A stretch of DNA of 64,000 nucleotides from DATKZM01 sp035527975 (GCA_035527975.1 DATKZM010000037.1:1-64000); one strand, 5' to 3'; positions 1 through 8,896 are shown, numbered from the stretch's first letter. Numbers and translations: made by a program. The notes: generated from the letters alone by a model not told the origin.

Positions 1-552
1 CAGCGCCACGGTCAGGCTCTGGGCCTTGGTGCCCAGCGCCTCGCGCGAATTGCCGAAATCGAGCAGCACCGGGCTGCCGTCGGCGCGGACATAGATATTC
101 GCCGGCTTGATGTCGCGGTGCAGGATGCCGTTGGCATGGACTTCGGCCAAGGCTTCAAGGATCGGATCGAAGATGGCGCGGAAAGCCGGCTCGACTAGTG
201 TGCCGACACGGCCCAGATGCTGGTGCAGGCTTTCGCCCTCGACATACTCCATCACCATGTAGGCGGTGCCGTTCTCCTCGAAGATATCGGTCACCGGCAC
301 GATGCCCGGATGCCTGAATTTGGCGAGCGTGCGCGCCTCCTTTGCAAAACGCCGCAGGCCACGCTCGTAGTCGTCGTCGCTGTCCGCCCGCGGGCGCAAT
401 GTCAAGTGGTCCTGCTCGCGCACCGCGATCTGGTCGGGCATGTATTCCTTGATCGCAACTTTCTGGTCGAGCCCTTTATGGCTGCCCAGATAGGTCAGCG
501 CGTAGCCGCCCGCGCCCAGAACGCTCTCGATGCGATAGAGATCCCGGAGCAC
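1..552 (-). CDS. Serine/threonine protein kinase, N-terminal part (cut by window edge)
   Basis: About 184 residues of a eukaryotic-type (Hanks) Ser/Thr kinase domain read leftwards off the window edge. Visible in order: the glycine-rich loop VLGAGGYALTYLG, the ATP-anchoring lysine in VAIKEY, the alpha-C glutamate in EARTLAKFRHPG, the hinge MVMEYVEGESL, the catalytic loop HRDIKPAN and the metal-binding DFG. All key residues seen so far are intact, so an active kinase is expected; substrate and C-terminal domains lie outside. The start is uncertain: the first usable codon upstream of the domain is GTG at 550-552, and no ATG, GTG or TTG lies between it and an in-frame TGA at 631-633. The gene has no evident functional link to the molybdenum hydroxylase genes next to it. 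Confidence 0.88.
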   Translation of the reverse strand, partial: MLRDLYRIESVLGAGGYALTYLGSHKGLDQKVAIKEYMPDQIAVREQDHLTLRPRADSDDDYERGLRRFAKEARTLAKFRHPGIVPVTDIFEENGTAYMVMEYVEGESLHQHLGRVGTLVEPAFRAIFDPILEALAEVHANGILHRDIKPANIYVRADGSPVLLDFGNSREALGTKAQSLTVAL

Positions 553-861
553 GGTGCCCTGCGGTAACGCATTTTTGTGCTCTTGCTGTGCCAGTCCTGC
601 CTCGTGAGGTTGCGACCGCCCGCCGGCCGTTCATACCCGCGCAAAAATCATTCGCGATCCCGAGCGCCCGGCGCCTGCGCGGCTGGGTCCCCTCTCAATT
701 GCGAGCCCAGCCTCACCACACGGCAGCATTGTTCGCGAGATTCCGGTTGTTGCCCCCGGTTTCACAACACCTTGGCTGCACCTTGGCCGCGCACAGCGTT
801 GATAATACTGCAAAAAGACAAAACAAGCTACGTTCCGCACCTTGGAGGGCCAATGCCCAAG
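553..861. other. Intergenic region between kinase and molybdenum hydroxylase genes
   Basis: Roughly 310 bases without a convincing gene; open frames here lack family motifs. On the minus strand a hexamer TATTAT (complement of 802-807) sits 17 bases after a weak TAGCTT and could be the -10 box of the kinase promoter, which would leave a leader of about 250 bases. The -35 match is poor, so this is only a suggestion. Confidence 0.3.
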
Positions 862-1365
862 TCACGACGCTTGGTTTGCGCTTTCCCGGAGCGTCCGGGC
901 GGCCTCCAACACAGCATCCACAATGAACTGGTAACCAGTGCAGCGGCAGATATTGCCGCTTAGATAGTCCCTGACCTCGACTTCCGACGGATCAGGGTTT
1001 TCCGCCAGCAGAGCCTGGGCAGCCATCAAGAAGCCCGGCGTGCAGAAACCGCATTGCAGTGCATGCCGTGCTTTGAAGGCAAGCTGCAAGGGATTGAGCT
1101 TATCGCCCTCGGCCAAGCCCTCGACGGTCTCTATCACGCAACCGTTGGCCTGAACCGCCAGCATCGAGCACGAATGCACCGGTGCGCCGTCGACGATGAT
1201 CGTGCAGGCGCCGCAGGCGCCGTGCTCGCAGCCCAGATGGGTTCCCGTGAGCTCGAGGTCCTCCCGCAGAAAATCCGCCAGCGTTCGCCGCGCTTCGACC
1301 TCCCGGCTATAGGCTTCGCCATTGACCACGAGATCGACCAAAAGCGCGTGCACCGGTTCGACCAT
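862..1365 (-). CDS. Molybdenum hydroxylase, (2Fe-2S) iron-sulfur small subunit (CoxS/CutS type)
   Basis: The 167-residue electron-transfer subunit of a xanthine dehydrogenase/CO dehydrogenase family enzyme. The N-terminal plant-ferredoxin-like cluster uses C46, C51, C54 and C66 (LGCEHGACGAC...C); the C-terminal helical cluster uses C105, C108, C140 and C142 (CGFC...CRC). All eight ligands are present and the length is typical. It passes electrons from the Mo site to FAD in the partner subunit. It is the last gene of a three-gene block Mo-FAD-FeS, starting 3 bases after the FAD gene's stop. Subunit identity is secure; the substrate (purine, aldehyde, N-heterocycle or other) cannot be read from this subunit. 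Confidence 0.95.
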   Translation of the reverse strand: MVEPVHALLVDLVVNGEAYSREVEARRTLADFLREDLELTGTHLGCEHGACGACTIIVDGAPVHSCSMLAVQANGCVIETVEGLAEGDKLNPLQLAFKARHALQCGFCTPGFLMAAQALLAENPDPSEVEVRDYLSGNICRCTGYQFIVDAVLEAARTLRESANQAS

Positions 1366-1368
1366 GAT

Positions 1369-2241
1369 CTAGCCCTGTCCTGCTGCCCGGTCGGCGGCCT
1401 TGCGCAACGCCTGTCGGACAAGCGGTGCGGCGATCGACCGGCGATAGTCCGAGGTGGCGTGCAGATCGCTGCCGGGCTCGATGCGACCGGCAACGTCGCG
1501 CGCCAATTCGGCGAAAGTTTCGTCATCGGTTTCACACGATTGCGACAGGTCCTCAAGGTCGAATGTGATCGGCGTTTCGCCCACGCCGCCGAGACCGATC
1601 CTGGCCGCCGTCATCAGGCCTTCATCATCGAGGGTAACGGCGCAACCGACCGCAACCAGGGCAAAATCGCCGTGCCGACGGGCAAGCTCTTCGAAGGCAA
1701 AGCCGGTCCGCGGCGGCGGCGCCGGCAGACGAACTTCAATGACCAGTTCATCGTCCTGGATGGCGGTGGACAACGCAGCCTCGAAGAAATCGTCTGCGGC
1801 GACGCGCCGCTCCCCGCGCTTGGAGCCGATCAGCAGTTCCGCGCCCAGCACTTTTGCGCAGACCGGCAGCTCGCCGGCCGGGTCCGCGTGGCAGAGGGAG
1901 CCGGCGATCGTGCCACGACTGCGGGTCGCCGGGTGCCCGATGAAACGGGCTGCCTCGCCAAAAAGCGGGGCCGCGGCGGCAAGACCATCGTCGTCGAGCA
2001 AAGCGCGCTGACGCACGGTCGAACCGATACAGAGTGTGTCCTCGTCTTGGCGCCAGCGGGCCAGTTCCGCGATGCGGCCGATATCGATCAAGACCGCCGG
2101 CCGGGCGACGCGCAATGCCAGCATCGGCATCAGGCTCTGGCCGCCGGCAATGATCCGCGCCTCATCGCCGTACTCCGCCAGAAGCGCCGTGGCTTCACCG
2201 ACGCTGTCCGGGGCCGCATAGGCAAAGGGCGGCGGCTTCAT
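1369..2241 (-). CDS. Molybdenum hydroxylase, FAD-binding medium subunit (CoxM type)
   Basis: A 290-residue FAD subunit of the PCMH/CO-dehydrogenase-flavoprotein family. The two FAD pyrophosphate-binding motifs are visible: AGGQSLMPML at about residues 32-41 and TIAGSLCHADP at 111-121, followed by the C-terminal CO_deh_flav_C region. It takes electrons from the 2Fe-2S clusters and delivers them to the terminal acceptor. Its start overlaps the stop of the molybdenum subunit gene by 4 bases (ATGA), indicating translational coupling in one operon. Size and motifs are ordinary for the family. Confidence 0.95.
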   Translation of the reverse strand: MKPPPFAYAAPDSVGEATALLAEYGDEARIIAGGQSLMPMLALRVARPAVLIDIGRIAELARWRQDEDTLCIGSTVRQRALLDDDGLAAAAPLFGEAARFIGHPATRSRGTIAGSLCHADPAGELPVCAKVLGAELLIGSKRGERRVAADDFFEAALSTAIQDDELVIEVRLPAPPPRTGFAFEELARRHGDFALVAVGCAVTLDDEGLMTAARIGLGGVGETPITFDLEDLSQSCETDDETFAELARDVAGRIEPGSDLHATSDYRRSIAAPLVRQALRKAADRAAGQG

Positions 2242-4589
2242 CGGGCGCTCACGCCTGGAGTCGCGCCTGGCTTCCTCCGCGCCGCGGCGATCAGGTGAAA
2301 GAGATCGCTCTCGGAAAACGGCACCTGGCGGAGCCGAACATCGCTCGGCTGGAGCGCGTCCTCCACGGCTGCTGCGATCACGGCTGGCACCGGGATCGTG
2401 CCGCCCTGCCCGGCGCCCTTGAGGCCCAATGGATTGAGCGGGCTCGGTGTCGCAACATAGTCGATGTCGACCCGCGGCATATCCACCGTCGTCGTCATCA
2501 GATAGTCCATGAAGGTCCCGGTGAGGATCTGGCCGTCTTCGTCGTAATGCACCTTCTCAAAGAAGGTGTTGCCGATGCCGAGCGCGATGCCGCCAAGCAC
2601 TTGCCCGTCGGTGATGAGGGGGTTGATCAGATTGCCGAAATCCTCGACCGCCGCGTATTTGAGGATCGCGACCTTGCAGGTCGAGAGGTCGACCTCGACG
2701 ACCGCGGCATGACAGCCGGTGGCAAACGTATTGGTGGCCGGGGAAAAGCTGCCAACCGTGCTCATACCCGGGCCGAATTCCCGCAGCGCCAGCGGTGCGC
2801 CGGATTCCCCGAGCGAGGTTTCGACGATGTCCTCAAGCGAAATGCCGCGCGATGGATCGTCCGACACGATCACGCCGCCGCCCCGCATTTCAAGCTTGTC
2901 CGTCGGCGACTGCAAAAGCGCGCCGGCAAAGGCAAACGCGCGGGCCCTTAACTGCTGTGCCGCCTGGTGCACCGCAGAGCCGGTGACCACGCCGGCGCGG
3001 CTGGCAAAGGTGCCGATGCTGTAGCGCACCTCCTCGGTGTTGCCCGCAATAACGCGAACGCGCTCAAAGGGAATATCGAATGCATCGGCAGCGATCTGGG
3101 CAAAGGCGGTCTTCTGGCCTTGGCCTTGCGAGGGCGTGCCCATGCGCACGGTGAGCGAGCCGTCGCGCTCGATCGACATGCCGACCTCCTCGAAGGGGCC
3201 GAGGCCGGTATCCTCCACGCAGCAAGCAAGGCCGATGCCGACGAAGCGGCCCTGCGCTCGGAGCTTGCTTTGTTCCTTGCGCCGACCGTCGTAATCGATC
3301 ATTTCCAGCGCCCGTTCCAGCAGCGCCGGCACGTTGCCGCTGTCGTAGGTGCGACGGGTCCCGTCCCGAGAAATGAAGCCGAGTTCGTAGGGGTATTCAT
3401 CCGCCGGGATCAGGTTCGCCCGGCGCAGTTCCGCCGCGTCGATCCCCATCTCACGTCCGGCAAGGTCAAGCAGGCGTTCCATGACGAAGCAGGCCTGGGG
3501 TCGGCCGGCGCCCCTGACGGGCCCCACAGGCACGGTGTTCGTATAGACGACATCACACTCGACCGAAAAGTTGGGCACCTTGTAAGGCCCCGGTATGTTT
3601 ACCGCCGTCAGCAGCGGCACAACGGGCCCCCACGGCACATAAGCGCCGGTGTCGTGGAGAAATCGGCCCCGCAGCCCTAGGATTTTGCCGTCGCCGTCCA
3701 ACGCCATTTCCAGCGTGTGGATCTGGGTTCGCTCGTGATAGGCGGCGATCAGATGTTCGGCCCGGTCCTCGATCCACTTGACCGGGCGGGCGAGCATGCG
3801 GGCAAGGACGGGGATCAACAGGTCCTCGGGATAGGTGAGCCCCTTGTAGCCGAAGCCGCCGCCCACATCGCCGTTCAAAACCTGGACTGCGCTCTCGTCG
3901 AGCTCGAGTGCCTGGGCGATGGCGGCGCGGTGCACGTAGGGAACCTGCGATACGTTCCAGACGACAAGCTTTTCCTGAAGCTGGTCCCACGAGGCGACAA
4001 CGCCGCGGGTCTCCATCGCCTGCCCGGCGCCCCGCTGGATGGAAAGCCTGTCGCGAACGATGTGTTGGGCGCGCGCGAATGCCTGGTCGGTGTTGCCGGT
4101 CGCCAGTTTGATCTGCGTCGCCCGGTTGGACGGCACGTCGCCGTGCACGAGAGGCGATCCGTCGATCAATGCTTTTTCGAGATCGATGACGGCCGGCTGT
4201 TGATCGTAGTCGATCTCGACCAGGTCGGCGCCGTCCTCCGCCAGGTAACGATTGGCGGCGACGACAGCAACGATGGGCTCGCCCACATAGCGGACCTCGC
4301 CATTGGCAAGGACAGGTGGCTCCCTCGGATCGGGAAGTGCGGCGTTCGGGTGACAGTCGGGAAGGATCCGGGCGGCGGGCGGCAGGTCCTGGGCCGTGAC
4401 CACGGCCACCACGCCCTCCATGGCGCGGGCCTTTTCCACATTCACGTTGATCTTTGCTCGCGCTGCCGCACTGCGCACGATGGCGACGTGAAGCATACCG
4501 GTGAAACGAATGTCATCGATGTACCGCCCGCGGCCTTTTAGGAGCGCATCGTCCTCGGCGCGAGCCTGGCGCTTGCCGAACAGGGTCAT
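2238..4589 (-). CDS. Molybdenum hydroxylase, molybdopterin-binding large subunit with atypical catalytic-Glu position
   Basis: A 783-residue molybdopterin subunit of the xanthine dehydrogenase/CoxL superfamily; the Ald_Xan_dh a/b hammerhead (GRYIDDI near residue 20) is followed by the two-lobe Mo-binding domain (GDVGGGFGYKG, RGAGRPQ). It lacks the CSFR loop of true form I CO dehydrogenase, so CO oxidation is unlikely. The residue expected to be the catalytic Glu (GxGE near the C-terminus) is Gln728 in KGAGQGG (codon complement of 2406-2408). The Glu activates the Mo-ligated water in characterised enzymes, so this protein may use altered chemistry or be impaired. It lies first in the Mo-FAD-FeS operon, downstream of an alpha/beta hydrolase gene. 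Confidence 0.92.
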   Translation of the reverse strand: MTLFGKRQARAEDDALLKGRGRYIDDIRFTGMLHVAIVRSAAARAKINVNVEKARAMEGVVAVVTAQDLPPAARILPDCHPNAALPDPREPPVLANGEVRYVGEPIVAVVAANRYLAEDGADLVEIDYDQQPAVIDLEKALIDGSPLVHGDVPSNRATQIKLATGNTDQAFARAQHIVRDRLSIQRGAGQAMETRGVVASWDQLQEKLVVWNVSQVPYVHRAAIAQALELDESAVQVLNGDVGGGFGYKGLTYPEDLLIPVLARMLARPVKWIEDRAEHLIAAYHERTQIHTLEMALDGDGKILGLRGRFLHDTGAYVPWGPVVPLLTAVNIPGPYKVPNFSVECDVVYTNTVPVGPVRGAGRPQACFVMERLLDLAGREMGIDAAELRRANLIPADEYPYELGFISRDGTRRTYDSGNVPALLERALEMIDYDGRRKEQSKLRAQGRFVGIGLACCVEDTGLGPFEEVGMSIERDGSLTVRMGTPSQGQGQKTAFAQIAADAFDIPFERVRVIAGNTEEVRYSIGTFASRAGVVTGSAVHQAAQQLRARAFAFAGALLQSPTDKLEMRGGGVIVSDDPSRGISLEDIVETSLGESGAPLALREFGPGMSTVGSFSPATNTFATGCHAAVVEVDLSTCKVAILKYAAVEDFGNLINPLITDGQVLGGIALGIGNTFFEKVHYDEDGQILTGTFMDYLMTTTVDMPRVDIDYVATPSPLNPLGLKGAGQGGTIPVPAVIAAAVEDALQPSDVRLRQVPFSESDLFHLIAAARRKPGATPGVSAR

Positions 4590-4618
4590 GCCCGCCGCCT
4601 CACCGGACCTGCCCGGCC

Positions 4619-4645
4619 GCCAACGGCCTGTCGTCAGGCGTTGGC
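4619..4645. other. Hairpin between the alpha/beta hydrolase and molybdenum hydroxylase genes
   Basis: An inverted repeat: GCCAACG and CCTG (4619-4630, with one bulged G) pair with CAGG and CGTTGGC (4635-4645) around a TCGT loop. It covers the end of the hydrolase gene, upstream of the molybdenum subunit gene on the same strand. There is no T-run after it, so it may be an mRNA processing or attenuation structure and not a classical terminator. Confidence 0.4.
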
Positions 4646-5470
4646 ATGGCTGGCAATGAAGTCGAGAACGATGTCGGCGACCTCATCCGGCTTTTCGATA
4701 AAGGGGATATGTCCGCCCTTTGGCATCTCCCGCAGCTCGGCGCCCGGTATCCGCTCGGCGATGAGCTCGCTCAAAGCCAGCGGAATAAGATTATCGTTGG
4801 GCGCGCCGATGACCAGGGTGGGCGCCTTGATGTTGCCGAGGCGCTCAGTAAACTTCGGCTCGTTCTCCTGGCCCGGCAGACAGCGCCCCCAGGCAAGCAC
4901 CGAGCGGACGAATTCCAGGTACATCTCCGAAGAGTTCTGCTTGATGATCTTCTGATTTGCGAGCATCTGCTCGTAGCCGACCTCGGAATTGAGGAACTCC
5001 CGGCTCAGGGTCCAAAGCGCCATATAGTCGGCGACCTCGGCGTTCAGTCCCAAACGCTCGATAAGGCGCATGCGAAGATCGAAGTTCAGCTCCGCGGCAC
5101 GATCGAGTTCGCTGAAACCGCCGACAATAATCAACGACTTGACGAGTTCCGGGGCCTGCTCGGCCAGAGCGAGCGCCATCGAACCGCCGAGCGACGAGCC
5201 GAGCACGTGCATTCTGCCAACGTCGAGCGTCTTGATCAGCGCGACGAAGTCTTCGGCCCAGGCCTCGACGGTATAAGGCGGATCCGACTTCGTTGATTGG
5301 CCGATACCGCGCGGGTCGACGGCATGGACCATCACCTTTTCCGACAGCCTTGGAACCGCACGCCGGTAATATTGGTGGTCGAGACCGAGGCCGGGGATCA
5401 GGAGGAGCGGCTCGCCCGCTCCGGAGACGACGTAGTGAAGCTCGGCATCATTCACATTCGCAACGGGCAA
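4634..5470 (-). CDS. Alpha/beta hydrolase (3-oxoadipate enol-lactonase-like)
   Basis: A 278-residue alpha/beta-hydrolase-fold enzyme with a complete Ser-Asp-His triad: nucleophile Ser93 in the elbow GSSLGG, Asp226 in APNDNLIP and His254 in GGHIPF. The oxyanion segment LIPGLGLD is near residue 24, and the cap region gives it the look of enol-lactone or C-C bond hydrolases (PcaD/MhpC-like). No signal peptide is seen, so it is cytoplasmic. It lies 44 bases upstream of the molybdenum subunit gene on the same strand and probably begins that operon; a natural reading is that it hydrolyses a ring or ester product in the same pathway. The exact substrate is not identifiable. Confidence 0.88.
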   Translation of the reverse strand: MPVANVNDAELHYVVSGAGEPLLLIPGLGLDHQYYRRAVPRLSEKVMVHAVDPRGIGQSTKSDPPYTVEAWAEDFVALIKTLDVGRMHVLGSSLGGSMALALAEQAPELVKSLIIVGGFSELDRAAELNFDLRMRLIERLGLNAEVADYMALWTLSREFLNSEVGYEQMLANQKIIKQNSSEMYLEFVRSVLAWGRCLPGQENEPKFTERLGNIKAPTLVIGAPNDNLIPLALSELIAERIPGAELREMPKGGHIPFIEKPDEVADIVLDFIASHANA

Positions 5471-5540
5471 GGTCTGTCACCTTCGAACAGGGATCGGTCA
5501 TCGAACAGACTATCATACCGTCGCGGACCCGAGTACCGGT

Positions 5541-5639
5541 ACGGACGGCGGAGGGAAGACCATCCGTGACATCCGACGCGCGACTCGGCGCCTGTATTCG
5601 GCGGAGGAGAACATCCGGACCGTGCTGGACGGCCTGCGC
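5541..5639 (+). mobile_element. Remnant of IS3-family transposase OrfA (N-terminal fragment)
   Basis: Within the 366-base gap between the divergent hydrolase and TRAP genes, one plus-strand frame encodes 33 residues containing RDIRRATRRLYSAEENIR and then TVLDGLR. This matches the start of IS3-family OrfA proteins (typically ...IRRATRRxYSAEEKIRIVLDGLRGE...). The similarity stops abruptly at DGLR, with no helix-turn-helix body, OrfB or terminal repeats. It is therefore a decayed insertion-sequence scar. The call rests on remembered family consensus and has not been checked by a search. Nothing else is recognised in 5471-5836. Confidence 0.6.
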
Positions 5640-5836
5640 GTCGCGGCCAGGATCGCGGTTCGTGTCTATGTTTGGCTGCCAAATCTGTTAGCCTTCACGT
5701 CGCGGGACCGTGGACGACTAGGTGCCGCCGGGCGGCGGCGGGTGTCCCCGCGGCACAAGTAATTTGGCCGGCTGAGAACGCCCCGATCAACGGGATCCGG
5801 TCTGGCCAAGCACAATAATGCGACCGGGAGGATGAC

Positions 5837-6820
5837 ATGAGCTTGCTGACCATCAAAACGAACCACGCTGCGGCCGCGGCGGCTGTGGCCGGCGCACTGT
5901 TTGCGGCCGCGCCGACGGCGGCACAAAGCGTCGGCATCGGATCCACCAAGGGCGGCGCGACAGCGCAGGTCACGGCCGGGATATCGAAAGTCGTTTCGGC
6001 CCATTCCGGCATGCAGATGCGGCCACAGCCGATGGGCGGCACGCAGCAATACATTCCCCTGGTCAATGCAGGCGAGCTCGAATTCGGCGTATCCAATGCG
6101 ATGCAGGCCTATATGGCGTTCACCGGCACCGGCCTGGCCAAAGGCAAGAACTACCCAAACCTGCGGGTCGTCGCGACGCTGATGACCTTTCGGGTCGGCA
6201 TGTTCACTGCCAAAAAGTCAGGTATCAAGTCGATCGCCGGGTTGAAGGGCAAACGCGTGCCGGGCAAGTTTTCGGCATCGCCGCTCTTCCGGTTCCTTGT
6301 CAGCGCAAATCTGGCCAATGCAGGCATCAGCTACGACGATGTCAAAATGGTGCCACAGACGGCCCTGCGTCAGCACTGGCAGGCCTTTGCACAAGGCAAG
6401 ATCGATGTGGCGATCGGCGCGATCGGCTCCGGCGTCATAAAGAAGATGGACGCCGCGGTCGGGGGGATCGAATTCTTGGATATGTCGACCAGCGACGCCG
6501 CGCTCGCGCGTACCCTGAAATTCGCGCCGCGGACATACATCAAGGTTGTGAAGCCGGGCAAACCCTTCGTCGGTATCACCAAGCCGACAAATGCGATCCA
6601 TTTCGACTACCTCTTGTGGGCGCACAAGGGCGTGTCCGACAAGGTCGTTATCGCGGTCACCAAGGCGCTCCACGACCATGAGAAGGAACTGCACGGCTTC
6701 AGCCCGTTGTGGCGCAGCCATCGATCCAAGCGCATGGGCAAGAGCTTCGGTCGGGAGATGCCGTATCACCCGGGCGCGATTGCTTACTACAAGAAGATCG
6801 GGATCTGGCCGGCCAAATAG
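5837..6820 (+). CDS. TAXI-family TRAP transporter solute-binding protein
   Basis: A 327-residue periplasmic binding protein of the TAXI (TRAP-associated extracytoplasmic immunogenic) family. It has an N-terminal signal peptide with a hydrophobic Ala-rich core and a likely cleavage after AAQ near residue 30, followed by the family's opening GIGSTKGGATAQV and the typical LKGKRVP and KFAPRTY regions. The start is set by a strong ribosome site, GGGAGG, 5 bases before the ATG. It captures a ligand, typically an organic acid, for the fused permease encoded 57 bases downstream. It is divergent from the hydrolase/molybdenum hydroxylase operon, which suggests they may share a substrate. Confidence 0.9.
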   Translation: MSLLTIKTNHAAAAAAVAGALFAAAPTAAQSVGIGSTKGGATAQVTAGISKVVSAHSGMQMRPQPMGGTQQYIPLVNAGELEFGVSNAMQAYMAFTGTGLAKGKNYPNLRVVATLMTFRVGMFTAKKSGIKSIAGLKGKRVPGKFSASPLFRFLVSANLANAGISYDDVKMVPQTALRQHWQAFAQGKIDVAIGAIGSGVIKKMDAAVGGIEFLDMSTSDAALARTLKFAPRTYIKVVKPGKPFVGITKPTNAIHFDYLLWAHKGVSDKVVIAVTKALHDHEKELHGFSPLWRSHRSKRMGKSFGREMPYHPGAIAYYKKIGIWPAK

Positions 6821-6877
6821 CCGGCGGATGGCGGGTGTGCGCCGGCTTCGGTAGATGACCACCGTCGACTTCGAAAC

Positions 6878-8866
6878 ATGTTCGGGCCCGCGGCCATAGA
6901 ACCCGAACGCGGTGGACCGGGCGCCATGGCGCGGCTGGCGTCGTGGCTCGGTTTTGGCATTGCCTTGATCGTGATCGCCATCGCCGCCGATGTCCGCTTT
7001 TTTCTGGGCCTAACGATCCTCGACGAGCAGGCGATCGCATTGGCCCTGGGCCTCGCGCTGTCGGTCGTTTTCCTGACAATACCCATCGGGCGTGTGGCGG
7101 TGGCGGGGCCGCCGCCCGCCTATGATGTCGCGCTGGGCGTGGTGGCGTTGGTGGCGGGGTGCTGGGTCGCTTATCGTTTCGCGACCGTCTCGGCCAATTT
7201 CTTCGATCACCGGACCGAGGCGTTCATCGCATCGCTGGTTCTAATTCCCCTGGTGTTCGAGGCGCTCCGGCGAACGGCGGGCTTGCCGCTCGTGATCATT
7301 CTCGCAACGTTCCTCGCCTACGGCCTGTTCGGCGATCTGGTCCCCGGGACGCTGCAAGCGCGGGTTACCGACTTCTACCGGTTGTTCGCATATCTGACAG
7401 GCGACAATGTCGCGCTGCTCGGACTGCCGCTCAAAATTATCGTCACCATCGTGGTCATGTTCATGGTGATGGGCCAGCTTTTGGCCCGATCCGGCGGCTC
7501 GGAATGGTTCACGGATATTTCCATGTCGCTGATGGGCCGGACCCGCGGCGGCCCCGCCAAGATCGCGGTGATGGCCTCCGCGCTGTTCGGGTCGATCTCA
7601 GGAAGCGCGGTTTCGAACGTCGCCTCGACCGGCTTGGTCACAATTCCGCTGATGAAGCGCAGCGGATACTCGGCCACCTCAGCAGGCGCACTCGAAGCCG
7701 TGGCCTCGACCGGCGGGCAGATCATGCCGCCGATCATGGGCGCGGCGGCCTTCCTCATGGCCGAATTTCTGGACGCCAGCTACACCGAGGTCATTCTGGC
7801 GGCGCTGGTTCCCTCGCTGCTCTACTACGTGTCGGTATTCGTGCAGGCCGATCTGGAGGCCGCGCGTAACAACATAGCGGCGATAGCGGCCGATGAAATC
7901 GAGCCCATCGGCAAGGTCCTGGCCGGAGGTTGGTATTTCCTGGCCCCGTTTGCGGTGCTGATCGTAGCGCTCTTTCGCTTCAACAGAACGCCGACGGAGG
8001 CGGCCCTGTGGGCGTCGGTCGTGCTGCTCGTGGTCGGCTACCGCGGCTATAAGGGCCACCGGCTGACGCCATCGGTCGTTCTGGCCTCGCTCAAGACCGC
8101 CGGTCAGACTTCGGTCGGCATCATCGTGATCGGTGCCATGTCGGGTCTGATCATCGGCCTGATCGAGCGTTCGGGCCTTGGTTTCGGGCTCACATTCCTG
8201 CTCGTTCAGGTCGGTCAGCAAAGCTTGTTCCTACTCCTCCTCCTGACCGCGCTGGTCTCGATCATCCTCGGCATGGGGATGCCTACGACGGCGATCTATT
8301 TCCTGGTCGCCACCCTCGCGGCGCCACCACTTATCAAGCTTGGCGTCAACCCGTTCGCGGCGCATCTGTTCGTGCTCTATTTCGGGCTTTTGTCGATGAT
8401 CACGCCGCCGGTGGCGATCGCCGCGTTCACCGCCGCCTCCATGGCTGGCAGCCCGCCGATGCGCACGGCCGTCGTCGCTATGCGCTACGGTTGGCCGGCC
8501 TTCGTCCTGCCGTTTGTTTTTGTGATGGCGCCGGCGCTGATTGGGCACGGCACAACGCTCGAGGTGCTTCGCGCGGTCGCTGCTGCAGGTGTGGGTATCT
8601 GGGTGACCTCGCTTGGTATCGCCGGCTGGTTCGCGGGAAGATTGGGATTGCCGTCGCGCGTTCTCCTGATTGCCACGGGCGTTGCCATGCTGGTTCCGCC
8701 GCCGGTTGCCGGTTTCGCCTGGCTTGACCTGGTTGGGATCGTGCTTGCCGCGCTGGTGATAGGTGGCGAGTTGATTGCCAGCCGGCGAGCGGCTGGTCGC
8801 AAGGGCTGGCGGCCCCGGTGGATGACGACACGCAGCAATTCAGCGATGGAGGACCGCGAGCGGTGA
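6878..8866 (+). CDS. TRAP transporter permease, fused 4TM/12TM type (TAXI system)
   Basis: A 662-residue integral membrane protein combining the small (DctQ-like) and large (DctM-like) TRAP permease parts, as is usual for TAXI systems. The DctM half shows the signature GSISGSAVSNVASTG followed by STGGQIMPPIMGAAAF, and later GMGMPTTAIYF and the conserved ITPPVAIAAF motif. Many hydrophobic segments span the whole length. It works as a sodium- or proton-driven secondary importer with the preceding binding protein. Two starts are possible: ATG at 6878, or ATG at 6926 (MARLASW), which places the first membrane helix directly at the N-terminus. Confidence 0.92.
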   Translation: MFGPAAIEPERGGPGAMARLASWLGFGIALIVIAIAADVRFFLGLTILDEQAIALALGLALSVVFLTIPIGRVAVAGPPPAYDVALGVVALVAGCWVAYRFATVSANFFDHRTEAFIASLVLIPLVFEALRRTAGLPLVIILATFLAYGLFGDLVPGTLQARVTDFYRLFAYLTGDNVALLGLPLKIIVTIVVMFMVMGQLLARSGGSEWFTDISMSLMGRTRGGPAKIAVMASALFGSISGSAVSNVASTGLVTIPLMKRSGYSATSAGALEAVASTGGQIMPPIMGAAAFLMAEFLDASYTEVILAALVPSLLYYVSVFVQADLEAARNNIAAIAADEIEPIGKVLAGGWYFLAPFAVLIVALFRFNRTPTEAALWASVVLLVVGYRGYKGHRLTPSVVLASLKTAGQTSVGIIVIGAMSGLIIGLIERSGLGFGLTFLLVQVGQQSLFLLLLLTALVSIILGMGMPTTAIYFLVATLAAPPLIKLGVNPFAAHLFVLYFGLLSMITPPVAIAAFTAASMAGSPPMRTAVVAMRYGWPAFVLPFVFVMAPALIGHGTTLEVLRAVAAAGVGIWVTSLGIAGWFAGRLGLPSRVLLIATGVAMLVPPPVAGFAWLDLVGIVLAALVIGGELIASRRAAGRKGWRPRWMTTRSNSAMEDRER

Positions 8867-8896
8867 GCTACGCTGTCCCAGCCGGGTGGAGCAGGG

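Noticed and set aside
631..840. Minus-strand 69-codon frame upstream of the kinase
   Set aside because: It is in the kinase frame but ends in TGA before it, and its composition and lack of motifs do not support coding.
1054..2298. Long plus-strand open frame of 414 codons across the molybdenum hydroxylase FAD and 2Fe-2S genes
   Set aside because: It is antisense to two well-conserved genes with complete motifs and has no recognisable domains. High GC content makes such shadow frames common.
2238..4589. CO dehydrogenase (CoxL) as a specific assignment
   Set aside because: The CSFR active-site loop of form I CO dehydrogenase is absent (RGAGRPQ instead), and the catalytic Glu position is Gln; only superfamily membership is supported.
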